Source: Planctomycetota bacterium (GTDB lineage: Bacteria; Planctomycetota; UBA1135; GCA-002686595). From it: 64,000 bases of DNA. The stretch covers positions 17,312 through 81,311 of the forward strand of contig JAJDEW010000105.1 of assembly GCA_029259595.1 (NCBI GenBank), written 5' to 3'. Both the position numbers and the translations under genes were made by a program. This document shows positions 43,827 through 53,198 of this stretch, piece by piece. The notes beneath the pieces are model-generated. The model was not told where the DNA came from and did no database searches. It worked only from the letters and a program-made list of their open reading frames with translations. How positions within the stretch are numbered: position 1 is the stretch's first letter; each line of letters opens with the position of its first letter.

Positions 43827-46184
43827 ATGACGAGCATCGGATACAACACCGGTCTGCGCGCGCTGCTTTCTTCGCAATTCGCGCTGAATACCGTCGGCCA
43901 CAACATCTCGAACGCGAACACCCTCGGGTACTCGCGCCAGCAGATCCACTTCGGCACGTCGTCGCCGCTGGCGAGCCGTGGAGTCCTGATCGGAACCGGG
44001 GTGAACGCCCTGGACGTCCAGCGGGGCGTCGATCAGCTCTTGAACCGGCGCATCTTCTCCCAGGTCAGCGTGTCGGGTTCGCTCCAGACGCAGCTCGGAG
44101 GGATGACCGAGATCGAGGCCCTCTTCGGTGAGCCCGAGGGCAACAGCGTCGGCAGCATGCTCGACGACTTCTTCACCAGCATCTCCGAGCTCTCGACGGC
44201 CCCCGAGGACGCGATCCTGCGCACGGGCGCGGTCCAGTCCGCCGTCGCGCTGACGAGCCAGTTCAACCTGCTCGATACCGGGCTGGAGAACGTCGTGCAA
44301 GACCGACGCGCGGAGCTCTCGACGAAGGTCTCGGAGGTCAACGACTTCGCCACGAAGATCGCACAGCTGAACGTGAGGATCGGAGAGTCGCTGGCGAACG
44401 GTTTGTCGCCGAACGACCTGTACGACGAACGCGACCGAGCCCTGCGGGGGCTGGCCGGAATCGTCGACTTCAAGACGGTCCAGGGTCCGAACGACGCGAT
44501 CGGCGTCCTGGTCGCGGGCAACACGCTCGTTTCTTCGGCCCATGCCAACCGCATGACGGTGACGACGGACAACACGGGCAAGACGGCGCTTCAGGTCGTG
44601 GGCGCTTCCGGCTTCGTACCGGTGACGGGAGGTGCGATCGGCGGCCTACTGGAGGTCAGCCGCTCGTTGGGCCCGGACCTGAGGGGACAAATCGATCAGC
44701 TGGCGCGGAACCTGATTCTCGAGTCGAATCGCGTGCACAGCGTCGGCGTCCCGGCCGGCGGGCCGTTCACATCGCTGACGGCGCAGAACTCGATCAAGGA
44801 TCGCGATCAAGACGGCTCTCTGCGGGACGAGCTGTTGTCGAATTCGGGCCTGCCGTTCGACATCTCGAACGGCGTCCTGTCCGTGAACGTCACGAACATG
44901 GAGTCCGGCGACGTCGTCAGGAGCGAGATCGCCATCTCGAAGACGCATACGACGGTGCAGGACTTGCTCGACTCGGTCAACGCGATCGACAACCTGTCCG
45001 CCGACATCGACGGTTTCGGCCGGCTGCGCCTGATCTCGAATGCCGGCCATGGCTTCGACTTCAGCTCGCGCATCGACCCGAGCCCCGACGCGGAGGGCAC
45101 CTTCGGTGGAGGCCGCGCGACGCTCGGTTCCGGTGCCTCGGCGCCGTTCGCCCTGGCCGACGGCGACACTCTGAGCCTGACCGTGGATCCGAGCGGAGCC
45201 GCCGTTCCGCTCACCGTGACGTTCGCGACCGCGGACTTCGACGAGATCTCGGAAGCGACCGCCGACGAGATCGCGGCGGTGATCAACGGCGACTCGGCGG
45301 CGCAGGCCGCCGGCATCGTCGCGAACGTCGTCGGTGAACAGGTCTACCTGCAGAGCATCAGCTCCGGAGCCACCCAGTCGTTCCGACTCGATGGCGGGAC
45401 AGCGGTAGCGACGATGGGTCTGGGCTTTGCCGTCGGTACGACGACGACCGGTCAGGACAACACCGTCGACGTCGAGATTCAGGGCCTCTACACGGGCGCG
45501 GGCGACGAAGTCTTCACTTTCCGTCCCAATATGGACGGGACGATCGGCACGACCCCCGGCCTCGCGATCGACGTCTTCGACGCGTCCGGTGAACGCATCT
45601 CGACCCTCGAGGTCGGCGTGGGCTACCAGCCGGGAAGCGAGCTGGAGATCGGAGAGGGACTGCGCGTCTCCTTCGGTCTCGGCGAGATCTCGGCGACGAA
45701 CAACGATGCCTTCGAGCTCGAGGTCGTCGACGATCCCGACACGACGGACGTGTTGGTCGCACTGGGTCTGAACTCGCTCTTCGTCGGCAGCGATGCCGAG
45801 ACGATCGGCGTGCGCGAGGACATCGTGGCGGACCCCTCCCTGCTGTCGTCCTCGAAGACGGGCTCGAGCGGCGACAGCTCGCTCTTGCTGGACCTTCTGG
45901 ACGTCGACTCCAAGGGCATCGGGAGCCTCGGCGGAGCGACCATCGGCCAGTTCTACGGCAACATCGTCGGTGACACAGGCTTCGAGGTCGCCTCCACGAA
46001 CAGCGCGTTGCAATCGAACGACATCTTGATCTCGAGCCTGGACCTCCGTCGGGACCAGGTGGCGGGCGTGAACGTCGACGAAGAGCTCGTCGACCTGCTC
46101 CAGTACGAGCAGTCCTTCGCCGCCGCCGCCCAATTCATCACCGTCGTGAACCAGCTCAACGACGAACTCCTGTCCTTGATCTGA
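43827..46184 (+). CDS. flgK: Flagellar hook-associated protein 1 (FlgK)
   Basis: A 785-residue hook-filament junction protein. The N-terminal core reads IGYNTGLRALLSSQFALNTV then HNISNANTLGYSRQ, and the C-terminal core has NVDEELVDLLQYEQSFAAAAQ with FITVVNQLNDELLSLI. Between them lie large variable domains (about residues 330-660) rich in Thr, Ser, Asp and Gly, so the protein is longer than the usual 550. It is exported by the flagellar apparatus with FlgN. It is 4 bp after flgN and 2 bp before flgL. Confidence 0.96.
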   Translation: MTSIGYNTGLRALLSSQFALNTVGHNISNANTLGYSRQQIHFGTSSPLASRGVLIGTGVNALDVQRGVDQLLNRRIFSQVSVSGSLQTQLGGMTEIEALFGEPEGNSVGSMLDDFFTSISELSTAPEDAILRTGAVQSAVALTSQFNLLDTGLENVVQDRRAELSTKVSEVNDFATKIAQLNVRIGESLANGLSPNDLYDERDRALRGLAGIVDFKTVQGPNDAIGVLVAGNTLVSSAHANRMTVTTDNTGKTALQVVGASGFVPVTGGAIGGLLEVSRSLGPDLRGQIDQLARNLILESNRVHSVGVPAGGPFTSLTAQNSIKDRDQDGSLRDELLSNSGLPFDISNGVLSVNVTNMESGDVVRSEIAISKTHTTVQDLLDSVNAIDNLSADIDGFGRLRLISNAGHGFDFSSRIDPSPDAEGTFGGGRATLGSGASAPFALADGDTLSLTVDPSGAAVPLTVTFATADFDEISEATADEIAAVINGDSAAQAAGIVANVVGEQVYLQSISSGATQSFRLDGGTAVATMGLGFAVGTTTTGQDNTVDVEIQGLYTGAGDEVFTFRPNMDGTIGTTPGLAIDVFDASGERISTLEVGVGYQPGSELEIGEGLRVSFGLGEISATNNDAFELEVVDDPDTTDVLVALGLNSLFVGSDAETIGVREDIVADPSLLSSSKTGSSGDSSLLLDLLDVDSKGIGSLGGATIGQFYGNIVGDTGFEVASTNSALQSNDILISSLDLRRDQVAGVNVDEELVDLLQYEQSFAAAAQFITVVNQLNDELLSLI

Positions 46185-46186
46185 TC

Positions 46187-47620
46187 ATGACACTACGCAT
46201 CAGCACTCTCGGCTCGTTTCAGCAGGTCCTGCTCGGGATCCGCGGAAACCAGGGCCTTCTGATCCGGGCACAGGAACAAGTGGCCTCCGGTCGCCGCATC
46301 CTGCGCCCCTCGGACGACCCGACGGGAACGGCGCGCTCGCTCTCCCTCACGCGTCAGTTGGCTGACACGGGGCGCTTCAAGGAAGCGATCACAGCCGGTC
46401 TGACCAGCACGAACACCGCCACGAGCGGGCTCGAGGACGCGAGTGGCCTCCTGGCCGAGGCGCGCGCGCTCGTGCTCCAGTCGATGAACGGAACGCTTCA
46501 GCAGGAGGACCGTGAGTCTTTGGCTGCCGAGTTCGACCTGATCCGGGCGCAGCTGCTCGAGATCGGCAACGTGCGCGCCGGCGACCGCTACCTGTTCGGC
46601 GGCACGAAGTCGGGCGCTCCGCCCTGGCAGGAGGTCCGGGTCGGCGACGAAACTCGCGTCGTCTACCGCGGCAACGAAGAGCAACAGTTCCTCCGCATCG
46701 GACCGGGCGTGGATCTGCCGGTCAACCTGCCCGGCATCGACATCTTCGGGCTCTCTTCTCACTCGGGGGCGCGCTTCTCGAACCTGACGGGACTGGCCGG
46801 CGGTACGACGGCCAACGAAGGCCAAGGCCACGCCGACGTCATCCTCCGTCACGACGCCACCTTGGCCCCGGGTGGTTTGCCGGGCATCGCGCTCGTGAAC
46901 GGCGGGGCCGGGGACACTCTCCTCGGTGACAACGAGCTCGTGATCGATGCCGCGGCAGGCACGATCCGACTCGGTGCGGGGCCACAGATTTCGATCCCGG
47001 GTCCGCCCGAGGACCTGTCGGACATCGTCGTGGAGAACGAATCGGGCGGCACTCTGCACCTCGACCTCAGCGGCTATGCGGGTGGCTCGTTCACCGGCAC
47101 CTTCACGGGGCAGGGGTCGGCCTCCCTCGACGGTTCCACGTTCGTCGCGCTCGACTTCACCCAGACGGATCTCGAGCTGCGGGACGACGCGCGCGGAATC
47201 GTGTTGCACGTCGATACGACCGGCGTCGAACGGGCTGGCAAGGAGCTCGTGACCTTCGGAGGAACCGGCAACGTGTTCGACCTGCTCGCGGGCCTCGCCG
47301 GGGATCTTCGCAACGAGGAGGGGCTGGACAGCCACGAGCTCCTGGGCCGCCTCGACGATCGTCTCGAGGAGATCGGCAAGAACCAGCAGGGCGTCCTGCT
47401 CGGGCTGGGCGTGCTCGGCTCGCGGAGCCAGCGCCTGATCAGCGCCGAGGACCGTGTCCAAAGCGTCGAGCTCCAGCTCGAGACCCTGCTGTCGAACGAG
47501 CGCGACGCGGACTTCGCCGAGGTGGCCTTGGATCTCGCGCGGGCCGATCTCACCCTTCAGACGGCACAGGCGTCCGGTGCCCGTCTCATCCAGACCTCAC
47601 TCCTCAACTTCTTGAGGTAA
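46187..47620 (+). CDS. flgL: Flagellar hook-associated protein 3 (FlgL)
   Basis: A 477-residue junction protein of the flagellin family. The N-terminal core contains LIRAQEQVASGRRILRPSDDP and the C-terminal core ends in a FAEVALDLARADLTLQTAQ helix. The segment RAGDRYLFGGTKSGAPPW is the family hinge. About 170 residues of extra beta-rich domain (roughly 185-350) make it longer than the usual 300. It is 2 bp after flgK. Confidence 0.94.
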   Translation: MTLRISTLGSFQQVLLGIRGNQGLLIRAQEQVASGRRILRPSDDPTGTARSLSLTRQLADTGRFKEAITAGLTSTNTATSGLEDASGLLAEARALVLQSMNGTLQQEDRESLAAEFDLIRAQLLEIGNVRAGDRYLFGGTKSGAPPWQEVRVGDETRVVYRGNEEQQFLRIGPGVDLPVNLPGIDIFGLSSHSGARFSNLTGLAGGTTANEGQGHADVILRHDATLAPGGLPGIALVNGGAGDTLLGDNELVIDAAAGTIRLGAGPQISIPGPPEDLSDIVVENESGGTLHLDLSGYAGGSFTGTFTGQGSASLDGSTFVALDFTQTDLELRDDARGIVLHVDTTGVERAGKELVTFGGTGNVFDLLAGLAGDLRNEEGLDSHELLGRLDDRLEEIGKNQQGVLLGLGVLGSRSQRLISAEDRVQSVELQLETLLSNERDADFAEVALDLARADLTLQTAQASGARLIQTSLLNFLR

Positions 47621-47626
47621 GCCAAG

Positions 47627-47974
47627 ATGACCGCGATACCCGGAGCAGCTGGATCGGGACCGATCCAACCCCTCGATCCCAAGGCGGATCCGAAGGGCGA
47701 AGCGACACGCTCGGCCGAGCGTTCCGAGAGCAGTCCGGCCTTCCAGGTGCTCTTGGAGCGCCTGCAAGAGAAGGCGCGCGAGCTGCAGGAGCGGAGCCGT
47801 TCCGCCGACGATCCCGCGGCCCTTTCGGGAGCGGTCGATACGGCCCGCTCGTCCCTCGAGGACGCGCGCACCCTGACCGAAGAGCTCCTGGAAGCCTACC
47901 GCATCGAAGAGCAGCGTCGCGGGCGCAGCGCGGCGGACGACGCGGCCGGCGGCGCCTCGACGGATTCGAAGTGA
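47627..47974 (+). CDS. Small helical protein of the flagellar operon, unknown
   Basis: A 115-residue protein with a disordered N-terminal third (Pro, Asp, Ser, Lys), a helical centre with PAFQVLLERLQEKARELQER and AVDTARSSLEDARTLTEELLEAYR, and a disordered tail. There is no signal peptide. The position after flgL and the small helical form would suit a chaperone or an anti-sigma factor such as FlgM, but no FlgM signature is visible. Its last bases overlap the GNAT start, so the two are translated together. Confidence 0.75.
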   Translation: MTAIPGAAGSGPIQPLDPKADPKGEATRSAERSESSPAFQVLLERLQEKARELQERSRSADDPAALSGAVDTARSSLEDARTLTEELLEAYRIEEQRRGRSAADDAAGGASTDSK

Positions 47975-49053
47975 GCGTCCTTCTCGGCCGCGCGCGCGAG
48001 GACGGGCGACGCCTGATCGAAGCGACCTTCGCCGACGGGGCGAACATCCCCGCCGAGTGCCCGTTGGTCTTCGACGAAGGCTTCGACGGCGAGCTGGTCG
48101 GTCTCGAACACGAGGGCGTCGTACGAGCGGCCTGCGGGATCTTGCCGCGCGAATTCGAGACGCGGGGCGAGACGATCGCGATCGGCTTGATCGGTTCGGT
48201 GGTCACCGACGAGGCCTTCCGTGGTCGCGGCCTCGGCACGCGGCTCTTGGTAGCTGCCGAAGAACACCTGCGCGCACGGGGGTGCGAGCTCGCGCTCCTG
48301 TGGGCGGACGACGCGGATTTCTACCTGCACCGGGGCTACGACCCGATCGGTGGCGAAGACGACTTCGAGCTCGGGGCGACGGCCGCGCGGGCGCTTCCCG
48401 ACGTCGACGGAGTCCGTTCCTGCACTCCGGCCGATGCCACGGCGATCCACGGCCTGTACGAGCGTCACCCCGTGCGCGTCCGGCGTTCGGGGCGGGAGAC
48501 CGCAGCCCTGCTGGCCTGTCCGGGGATGACGACGCTCGTCGCCGTCGTCGAAGGCGAGGTCCGTGCGTACGCCTGCTGTGGACGGGGGCGCGATCTGGCC
48601 GGGGTCGTGCACGAATGGGCCGGTCCGACCGAGCTCGTGGCCGCGCTCGTCAAGCGGCATCACGCACGGGCGGTGGGAGCCGGCGCGGAGCACCTCGTCG
48701 TCATGACGCCGGGCCGCACCGCCGAGCTGGGTACACGGCTCGAAGCGGCTGGAGCGCGCCGCAACACCGGCTACCTGGGCCTCGCCAAGGCCTTGTCGTT
48801 GGACGGGTTGACGCGCTTGTTCGACCGTCGGCTGAGCGCGCAAGGCAGCGCCGAGCTCAGCGCCGAGGATTCCCCGACCATCCGCTTTCACGGACCGAGC
48901 GGCGAGGGCACCTTCGACGCCCGCGAGGCTTTGACGTTCCTCTTTCCGCCCGGTGCGATCCGAGCGGAAGTCGAGGCCTTGGCGGAGGGGCTGGGTCTCG
49001 CGCCCGGCGCCCTGCCCCTCGACCTCTTCGCCTTCGGCCTCGACTCGATCTGA
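47971..49053 (+). CDS. GNAT-family N-acetyltransferase at the end of the flagellar operon
   Basis: A 360-residue acetyltransferase. The acetyl-CoA loop is seen at about residues 75-92 (VVTDEAFRGRGLGTRLL), followed by a typical ELALLWADDADFYLHRGY segment. A second GNAT-like half covers about 150-290, and the last 60 residues are not recognised, so the form is Eis-like or two-domain. The GTG start overlaps the previous stop by four bases (GTGA). Being coupled to a flagellar operon, it could modify a flagellar protein or its glycan, but that is inference. The gene ends 13 bp from a converging gene. Confidence 0.85.
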   Translation: MSVLLGRAREDGRRLIEATFADGANIPAECPLVFDEGFDGELVGLEHEGVVRAACGILPREFETRGETIAIGLIGSVVTDEAFRGRGLGTRLLVAAEEHLRARGCELALLWADDADFYLHRGYDPIGGEDDFELGATAARALPDVDGVRSCTPADATAIHGLYERHPVRVRRSGRETAALLACPGMTTLVAVVEGEVRAYACCGRGRDLAGVVHEWAGPTELVAALVKRHHARAVGAGAEHLVVMTPGRTAELGTRLEAAGARRNTGYLGLAKALSLDGLTRLFDRRLSAQGSAELSAEDSPTIRFHGPSGEGTFDAREALTFLFPPGAIRAEVEALAEGLGLAPGALPLDLFAFGLDSI

Positions 49054-49066
49054 TGGAAGCGGGCTG

Positions 49067-50188
49067 CTAGCGGAAGTAGCCGACCGTCGCGTCGATGGCG
49101 TTGTTCAGCTGGATCACGCCGGGGCTGAACGTGGCGCCCTGGGCGCAGACGTTCGCGCCGAGCAGGTTGCAATCCGAGCGCAGCGGAATCGAGTGCGTTC
49201 CGAAGGCGACGTCGATGCGGACGAAGGGCGGCAGGCACAGGAGCTCGCCCGCCACCAGGCCGCTTGTGAACACGAAGCCATTCGTCGGGCCGCCGGTGCC
49301 GATGATGACGATGCTGGCGATGGCGCCCGGCGTCGCGATGTCGACCGCGAAGTCCCAGCTGTGGCCGATCGTCGGCGCAACGAGCTCGGTCAGCCCGACA
49401 GGGTTGACACCGGTTCCGTTGCGCAGCGACGTCACGACCTGCGCCGCGCCGTCACAGGCGAAGGAAACCCCGAAGAGGCCGATGTCGTCGGCTCCGGCAA
49501 TCGTACCGACCAGCGTCGCGATGCCCGTGGCCTTGTCGATGTCGTAGACGATCGCCGTGTCGTCGGCGTCGTCGCCCTCGAAGCCGAAGAGGTTGCCGGA
49601 AGCGTCCGCCTCGAGGCCGAAGATCATGCTGCCGTTCACGTGCGAGCCGACGATCACCGCGCTCGAAGCGCCGAGGTCCACGCGGATCAGCTCTTCGCCG
49701 GTCGTGCCGTACAGGAAGCCGTCCGTCCGGCAAAAGGCCAGGTCACCGCCCGAGTTGGCCTGCATGTCGATCCCCGTCGACGTCGCCAGGCCGGTGTCCA
49801 GGTCGATGGTGTGCAGGAAGTGGTCGTTCAGGCCCCAGGCGTAGAGCTCCCCGTCGTCCGCGAACTCGAGTGCGTTCAGGCTGTTCATGTTCTCGCCGAT
49901 CAGCGCGACGACCGCCGCGTTCTCGGGATCGATCTGGACGAGCGCCGTTCCGCCGGAAACGAACTGCAGGCCGTACAAGAGGCCCGTATCGGGGTGAATG
50001 GCGATGTCGCCGATCAGGACATCCGTGCATCCGACCGCGATGGCCATCGGCGTCGAATCATGCTGATCGATCCGGTAGAGGTCGGAATGCGCGTCGTTCT
50101 GACCGTTGCCGATCGCGTAGAGCGTCTGGGCCGAGGAGGCCCCGGCGATGAGGAGCGTGGCTGCGAGGCACGTTGCGGGAACTTTCAT
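49067..50188 (-). CDS. Secreted propeller protein with shared C-terminal domain (copy B)
   Basis: A 373-residue exported protein with a type I signal peptide cut after GASSAQ. Residues 20-250 are beta-propeller-like repeats (LYAIGNG, IGDIAIHPDTGLLYGL, LNALEFADDGELYAWG, GDLAFCRTDGFLYGTTG). Residues 255-373 are the C-terminal domain with NGTGVNP, GGPTNG, GELLCLPPF and CAQGATF, as in the proteins at 2-937 and 50231-51343. The propeller part closely resembles that of its upstream neighbour, so the pair arose by tandem duplication. Function is unknown. Confidence 0.8.
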   Translation of the reverse strand: MKVPATCLAATLLIAGASSAQTLYAIGNGQNDAHSDLYRIDQHDSTPMAIAVGCTDVLIGDIAIHPDTGLLYGLQFVSGGTALVQIDPENAAVVALIGENMNSLNALEFADDGELYAWGLNDHFLHTIDLDTGLATSTGIDMQANSGGDLAFCRTDGFLYGTTGEELIRVDLGASSAVIVGSHVNGSMIFGLEADASGNLFGFEGDDADDTAIVYDIDKATGIATLVGTIAGADDIGLFGVSFACDGAAQVVTSLRNGTGVNPVGLTELVAPTIGHSWDFAVDIATPGAIASIVIIGTGGPTNGFVFTSGLVAGELLCLPPFVRIDVAFGTHSIPLRSDCNLLGANVCAQGATFSPGVIQLNNAIDATVGYFR

Positions 50189-50230
50189 GGTGATGCGTAG
50201 GTGGCGGCCATCCGAGCGGATGGCAAGACG

Positions 50231-51343
50231 TCAGTAGAAACCGACCTGGACGTCGATCGCGTTGGTCAGAGTGAAGTTGCCGGGAAAGACGGTCGCGGCC
50301 TGGCAAGCGAACGTGCGACCGAGGAGGTTGCAGTCGCCACGGATGAACAACTCGTGTTCGCCGAAGGCGACGTCGAAGCGAACGAACGGGGGCAGGCACA
50401 GCAGCTCGCCCGTGATGTCGCCGGTCATCATCGTGCCGGATGTCGGGCCTCCGAGCGCCACGACGACGATGCTCGCGAGCGCGCCGGAAGTCACGAGGTC
50501 GACGCTGGTCGACCAGGAGGAGTTGATGACCGGCGGAGAGTTGACGGTGAAGGCCTGTGGGTTGACCCCGCTGCCGTTGCGCAACGCGGTGCTCGACTCA
50601 GCGGAGTTTTCGCAAGCGAAGGCGACGCCGAAGAGGCCGATGTCCCTCCCGCCGCTGAGGATTCCGACGCGCGTGGCGGCACCGGAGGCCTTGTTGATGA
50701 GATGGACTTGGGCGAAGTCGAAGAGCAGGGAACCCTCGAAGCCGAACAGCACGCCGTTCTCGTCGACCTCGAGCCCGAACATGTTGATCTGACCGTGATT
50801 GCCCTGCACCGTCGCCGGACCAGGGAGCAGATCGGTTCGCACGAGCGCCGTTCCCGTCGTCCCGTACATGAAGCCGTCCGCCGCGCAATAGGCCAGGTCG
50901 CCGCCGGAGAAGGCCTGCATGTCGATCCCCGTGGGGAAGGCGCCGCCCGTGACCGTCTCGAGCAGGTACAGGTCCGTATCGTCGGAGCCCCAGCCATAGA
51001 GGAAGCCCAGATCGGTGAACTCGAGTGCGTTCAGGCGCACGCCGTTCGATCCGATCACGAGGACGAAGCCCGTGGCCGGGTCGATCCGGCAGAGCTCGGA
51101 GGGGCCGTTGTCCGGGAAGACGAGTCCGTAGAGGTGGCCCGTCCGCGGATGAATGGCGATGTCGCTGATGATGAACCCGGTCTCGCCGATGTCGACGACG
51201 CTGGGGAACGTGGTGAGGTTCTCGATTCGAAAGAGGTTGGACGAGCCGTCGTCCAGGCCGTTTCCAATCCCGTACAGCGCCTGTCCCGAGACCGCTCCCG
51301 CGAGCAGAACGGTGCTGGACGTGCGAGCGAGAAACTGAATCAC
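50231..51343 (-). CDS. Secreted propeller protein with shared C-terminal domain (copy A)
   Basis: A 370-residue exported protein, paralogous to the next gene in the same direction. It starts with GTG at 51343, which has a perfect AGGAGG four bases upstream; this rules out the longer open frame. The signal peptide is cut near GAVSGQ. The propeller repeats (LYGIGNG, ISDIAIHPRTGHLYGL, LNALEFTDLGFLYGWG, GDLAYCAADGFMYGTTG) align one to one with the paralogue. The C-terminal domain has NGSGVNP, GGPTSG, GELLCLPPF and CNLLGRTFACQAATVF, in which the Cys spacing is slightly shifted. Confidence 0.8.
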   Translation of the reverse strand: MIQFLARTSSTVLLAGAVSGQALYGIGNGLDDGSSNLFRIENLTTFPSVVDIGETGFIISDIAIHPRTGHLYGLVFPDNGPSELCRIDPATGFVLVIGSNGVRLNALEFTDLGFLYGWGSDDTDLYLLETVTGGAFPTGIDMQAFSGGDLAYCAADGFMYGTTGTALVRTDLLPGPATVQGNHGQINMFGLEVDENGVLFGFEGSLLFDFAQVHLINKASGAATRVGILSGGRDIGLFGVAFACENSAESSTALRNGSGVNPQAFTVNSPPVINSSWSTSVDLVTSGALASIVVVALGGPTSGTMMTGDITGELLCLPPFVRFDVAFGEHELFIRGDCNLLGRTFACQAATVFPGNFTLTNAIDVQVGFY

Positions 51344-51664
51344 GGGGCCTCCTGAGGGGGCGATCGAAGGGGTGAGAGGGCGAGGTCTCGAGGGGAGTGG
51401 CGCCAGGATCACGATACGTGAAGTCCGAACGGCGCGGCCGATCCGGATTCCGAAAAAGCCCTCTGGAAGGCCTCGTTCGTCGTCTTGGGGGTGTCTGTGG
51501 CCGTACACCACCCCGCGGTGCGAAAGCTCTTCCGGCCACGGGCTCCCGGCAAGTCCCCAAAGCACCCGACAGCGTCGTTCGATGCCGCGCGTTGCGCGCG
51601 CTCGGTGACCTTCGCTTTGCTGCTGGCTCGCGCGCGTTCCGCGCGTTCGTTCGACGGTCGGGGG
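51344..51664. other. Gap upstream of the secreted paralogue pair
   Basis: This 321-bp stretch lies upstream of the secreted gene at 50231-51343 and downstream of the glycosyltransferase gene. It holds the AGGAGG ribosome site of the former (next to 51343). No coding frame, repeat or RNA structure was supported in the rest. Confidence 0.4.
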
Positions 51665-52915
51665 TCAGGTACGTGGCGCGCGAGCCGGCAACCCGTCCAG
51701 AACGCGTCGGGCCGTCTGACTCCAGGTGAAGAGCCGCGCCATGCGCTCGCGTCCAGCGAGGCCACGGGCGTACGTCTCCGCCGGATCGGACAGGGCTGCG
51801 CGCAGGTCGTCGGTCAAGCGTCCGATGTCGCACTTGGGCGCCAGCCAGGCCGTGCGCCCGGCTTCGACGACCTCGGGCACGGAGCCCGCGTCGTAGGCGA
51901 CGACCGCCAATCCCGCGGCCTGCGCCTCGGCGATCGCGAGTCCGAAGGACTCCGAGTGCGAGGGCAGGACGGCGAGGTCGGCCGCCTCCAGCTCGCGGAA
52001 GAGCCCGGCGTCGTCCAGGTGCGGAGCGACCTCGACCAGGGCCTCGATCCCGTGTTCGCGCGCCAGCTCGCGCACGCGCTCCGCCGCGCCGCTTCCAAAG
52101 ATCCGGAAGGTCCAATCCCGCCGCCCCTCCGCGGCCAGACGCCCCAGAGCCTCCAGGGCGTCGGCGATCCCCTTCTCGGGGACGAGCCGCCCGAAGAAGA
52201 GCAGCCGTCGCACGGCCTCGCGCGGCGCCCGCGGAAGGCGGGCGAAATCCGGCCGCACGCCCAGATAGGTGACGTGAATGCGCTCGGGGGCACAGCCGAC
52301 GACCTCGATCAGCTCGCTCTTCGTGAACTCCGAGTTCGCGAACAGCACCTCGGCCTCGCGGTAGGGCTCGACGATGAAGCGCCGGTTGGCACGCCGCATC
52401 AGGAGGCCTCGCAGCCCCTTGCCTTGGCGCGCGGGGGCCAACGCCATCCGATACGACAGCCACGTCGCGATGAAGCCGAAGGTGATGCCGCGCTCGCGAA
52501 GGAAGGACGGGAGCCAGGCGGCCTCGTTGAAAAAGGACAGGACGGCGTCCACGCGCCGACCGACGAGGATGCGCTCGAGCGCGCGCCGCAGCGGCTTGCC
52601 GTCGAGCATCCAGTGCAAGGGGTGAGGCGCGACCCGCACGACCTCGACTCCGAGCGGCGCGAGTCGCTCCTCGTGGTCGAAGCCCAGGAGGGCGTCGTCG
52701 ATGACGGGCCGTGGGAAGCTCGCGTAGTTCGCGGCCGAGACGCACACGAGCACGACCCGCACTCCTTCGCCGGCCAGGGCCGCCGCGAGCTCCTGGATGT
52801 GCCGCGCGACGCCCCCCGGGGTGCCCAGGGCCCAACCGAACGTGATCACGATGCAGCGCGGCTCGTCTCCGGCCGCCGCCGGGGTGCTTCGGATTCGCTC
52901 GGGGGTGCTCTGCAT
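51665..52915 (-). CDS. Glycosyltransferase family 4 protein
   Basis: A 416-residue GT-B fold glycosyltransferase. The N-terminal Rossmann half shows TPGGVARHIQELAAALAGEG (family GG-x-H-x2-EL motif), and the C-terminal half shows LLFFGRLVPEKGIADALEAL and the donor-binding HSESFGLAIAEAQAAGLAVVA, which carries the E-x7-E pair. It should transfer a sugar from a nucleotide-sugar donor in the cytoplasm for a surface polymer or glycoprotein. The start could be ATG at 52915 or at 52933; the first is used here, since neither has a good ribosome site. No other polysaccharide genes are adjacent. Confidence 0.88.
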   Translation of the reverse strand: MQSTPERIRSTPAAAGDEPRCIVITFGWALGTPGGVARHIQELAAALAGEGVRVVLVCVSAANYASFPRPVIDDALLGFDHEERLAPLGVEVVRVAPHPLHWMLDGKPLRRALERILVGRRVDAVLSFFNEAAWLPSFLRERGITFGFIATWLSYRMALAPARQGKGLRGLLMRRANRRFIVEPYREAEVLFANSEFTKSELIEVVGCAPERIHVTYLGVRPDFARLPRAPREAVRRLLFFGRLVPEKGIADALEALGRLAAEGRRDWTFRIFGSGAAERVRELAREHGIEALVEVAPHLDDAGLFRELEAADLAVLPSHSESFGLAIAEAQAAGLAVVAYDAGSVPEVVEAGRTAWLAPKCDIGRLTDDLRAALSDPAETYARGLAGRERMARLFTWSQTARRVLDGLPARAPRT

Positions 52916-53198
52916 GACGGTCCCAGAGAGCATCGGCAGTGCGCGCGGGCCCCTCAAGCAAAGAGCGCGGGCATCCGAAAGCGAAGGCGAGGAGCGCTCC
53001 CCGCCGTCCCGCCGTGACCCCCGACCACCCGCATCGCCCGAGCCGCTCGTCGCCGGGCCGAGGAGCCGCCCGACGACCCCCGGGAAAGGGCCGCAAGCCC
53101 TTGGCAGAGCAGGCCTTGGAGGATCCGGGAGCCCCCGAGCCCGCAGACCTTGGAGGCGCCGAGAGCGCCCCCGGGTGTGCTAGCCTCCCCGCTCGACC

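Noticed and set aside
50598..53096. 832-codon minus-strand frame across the glycosyltransferase and secreted gene
   Set aside because: It is an out-of-frame shadow, rich in Arg, Pro and Gly; both real genes are clear in other frames.
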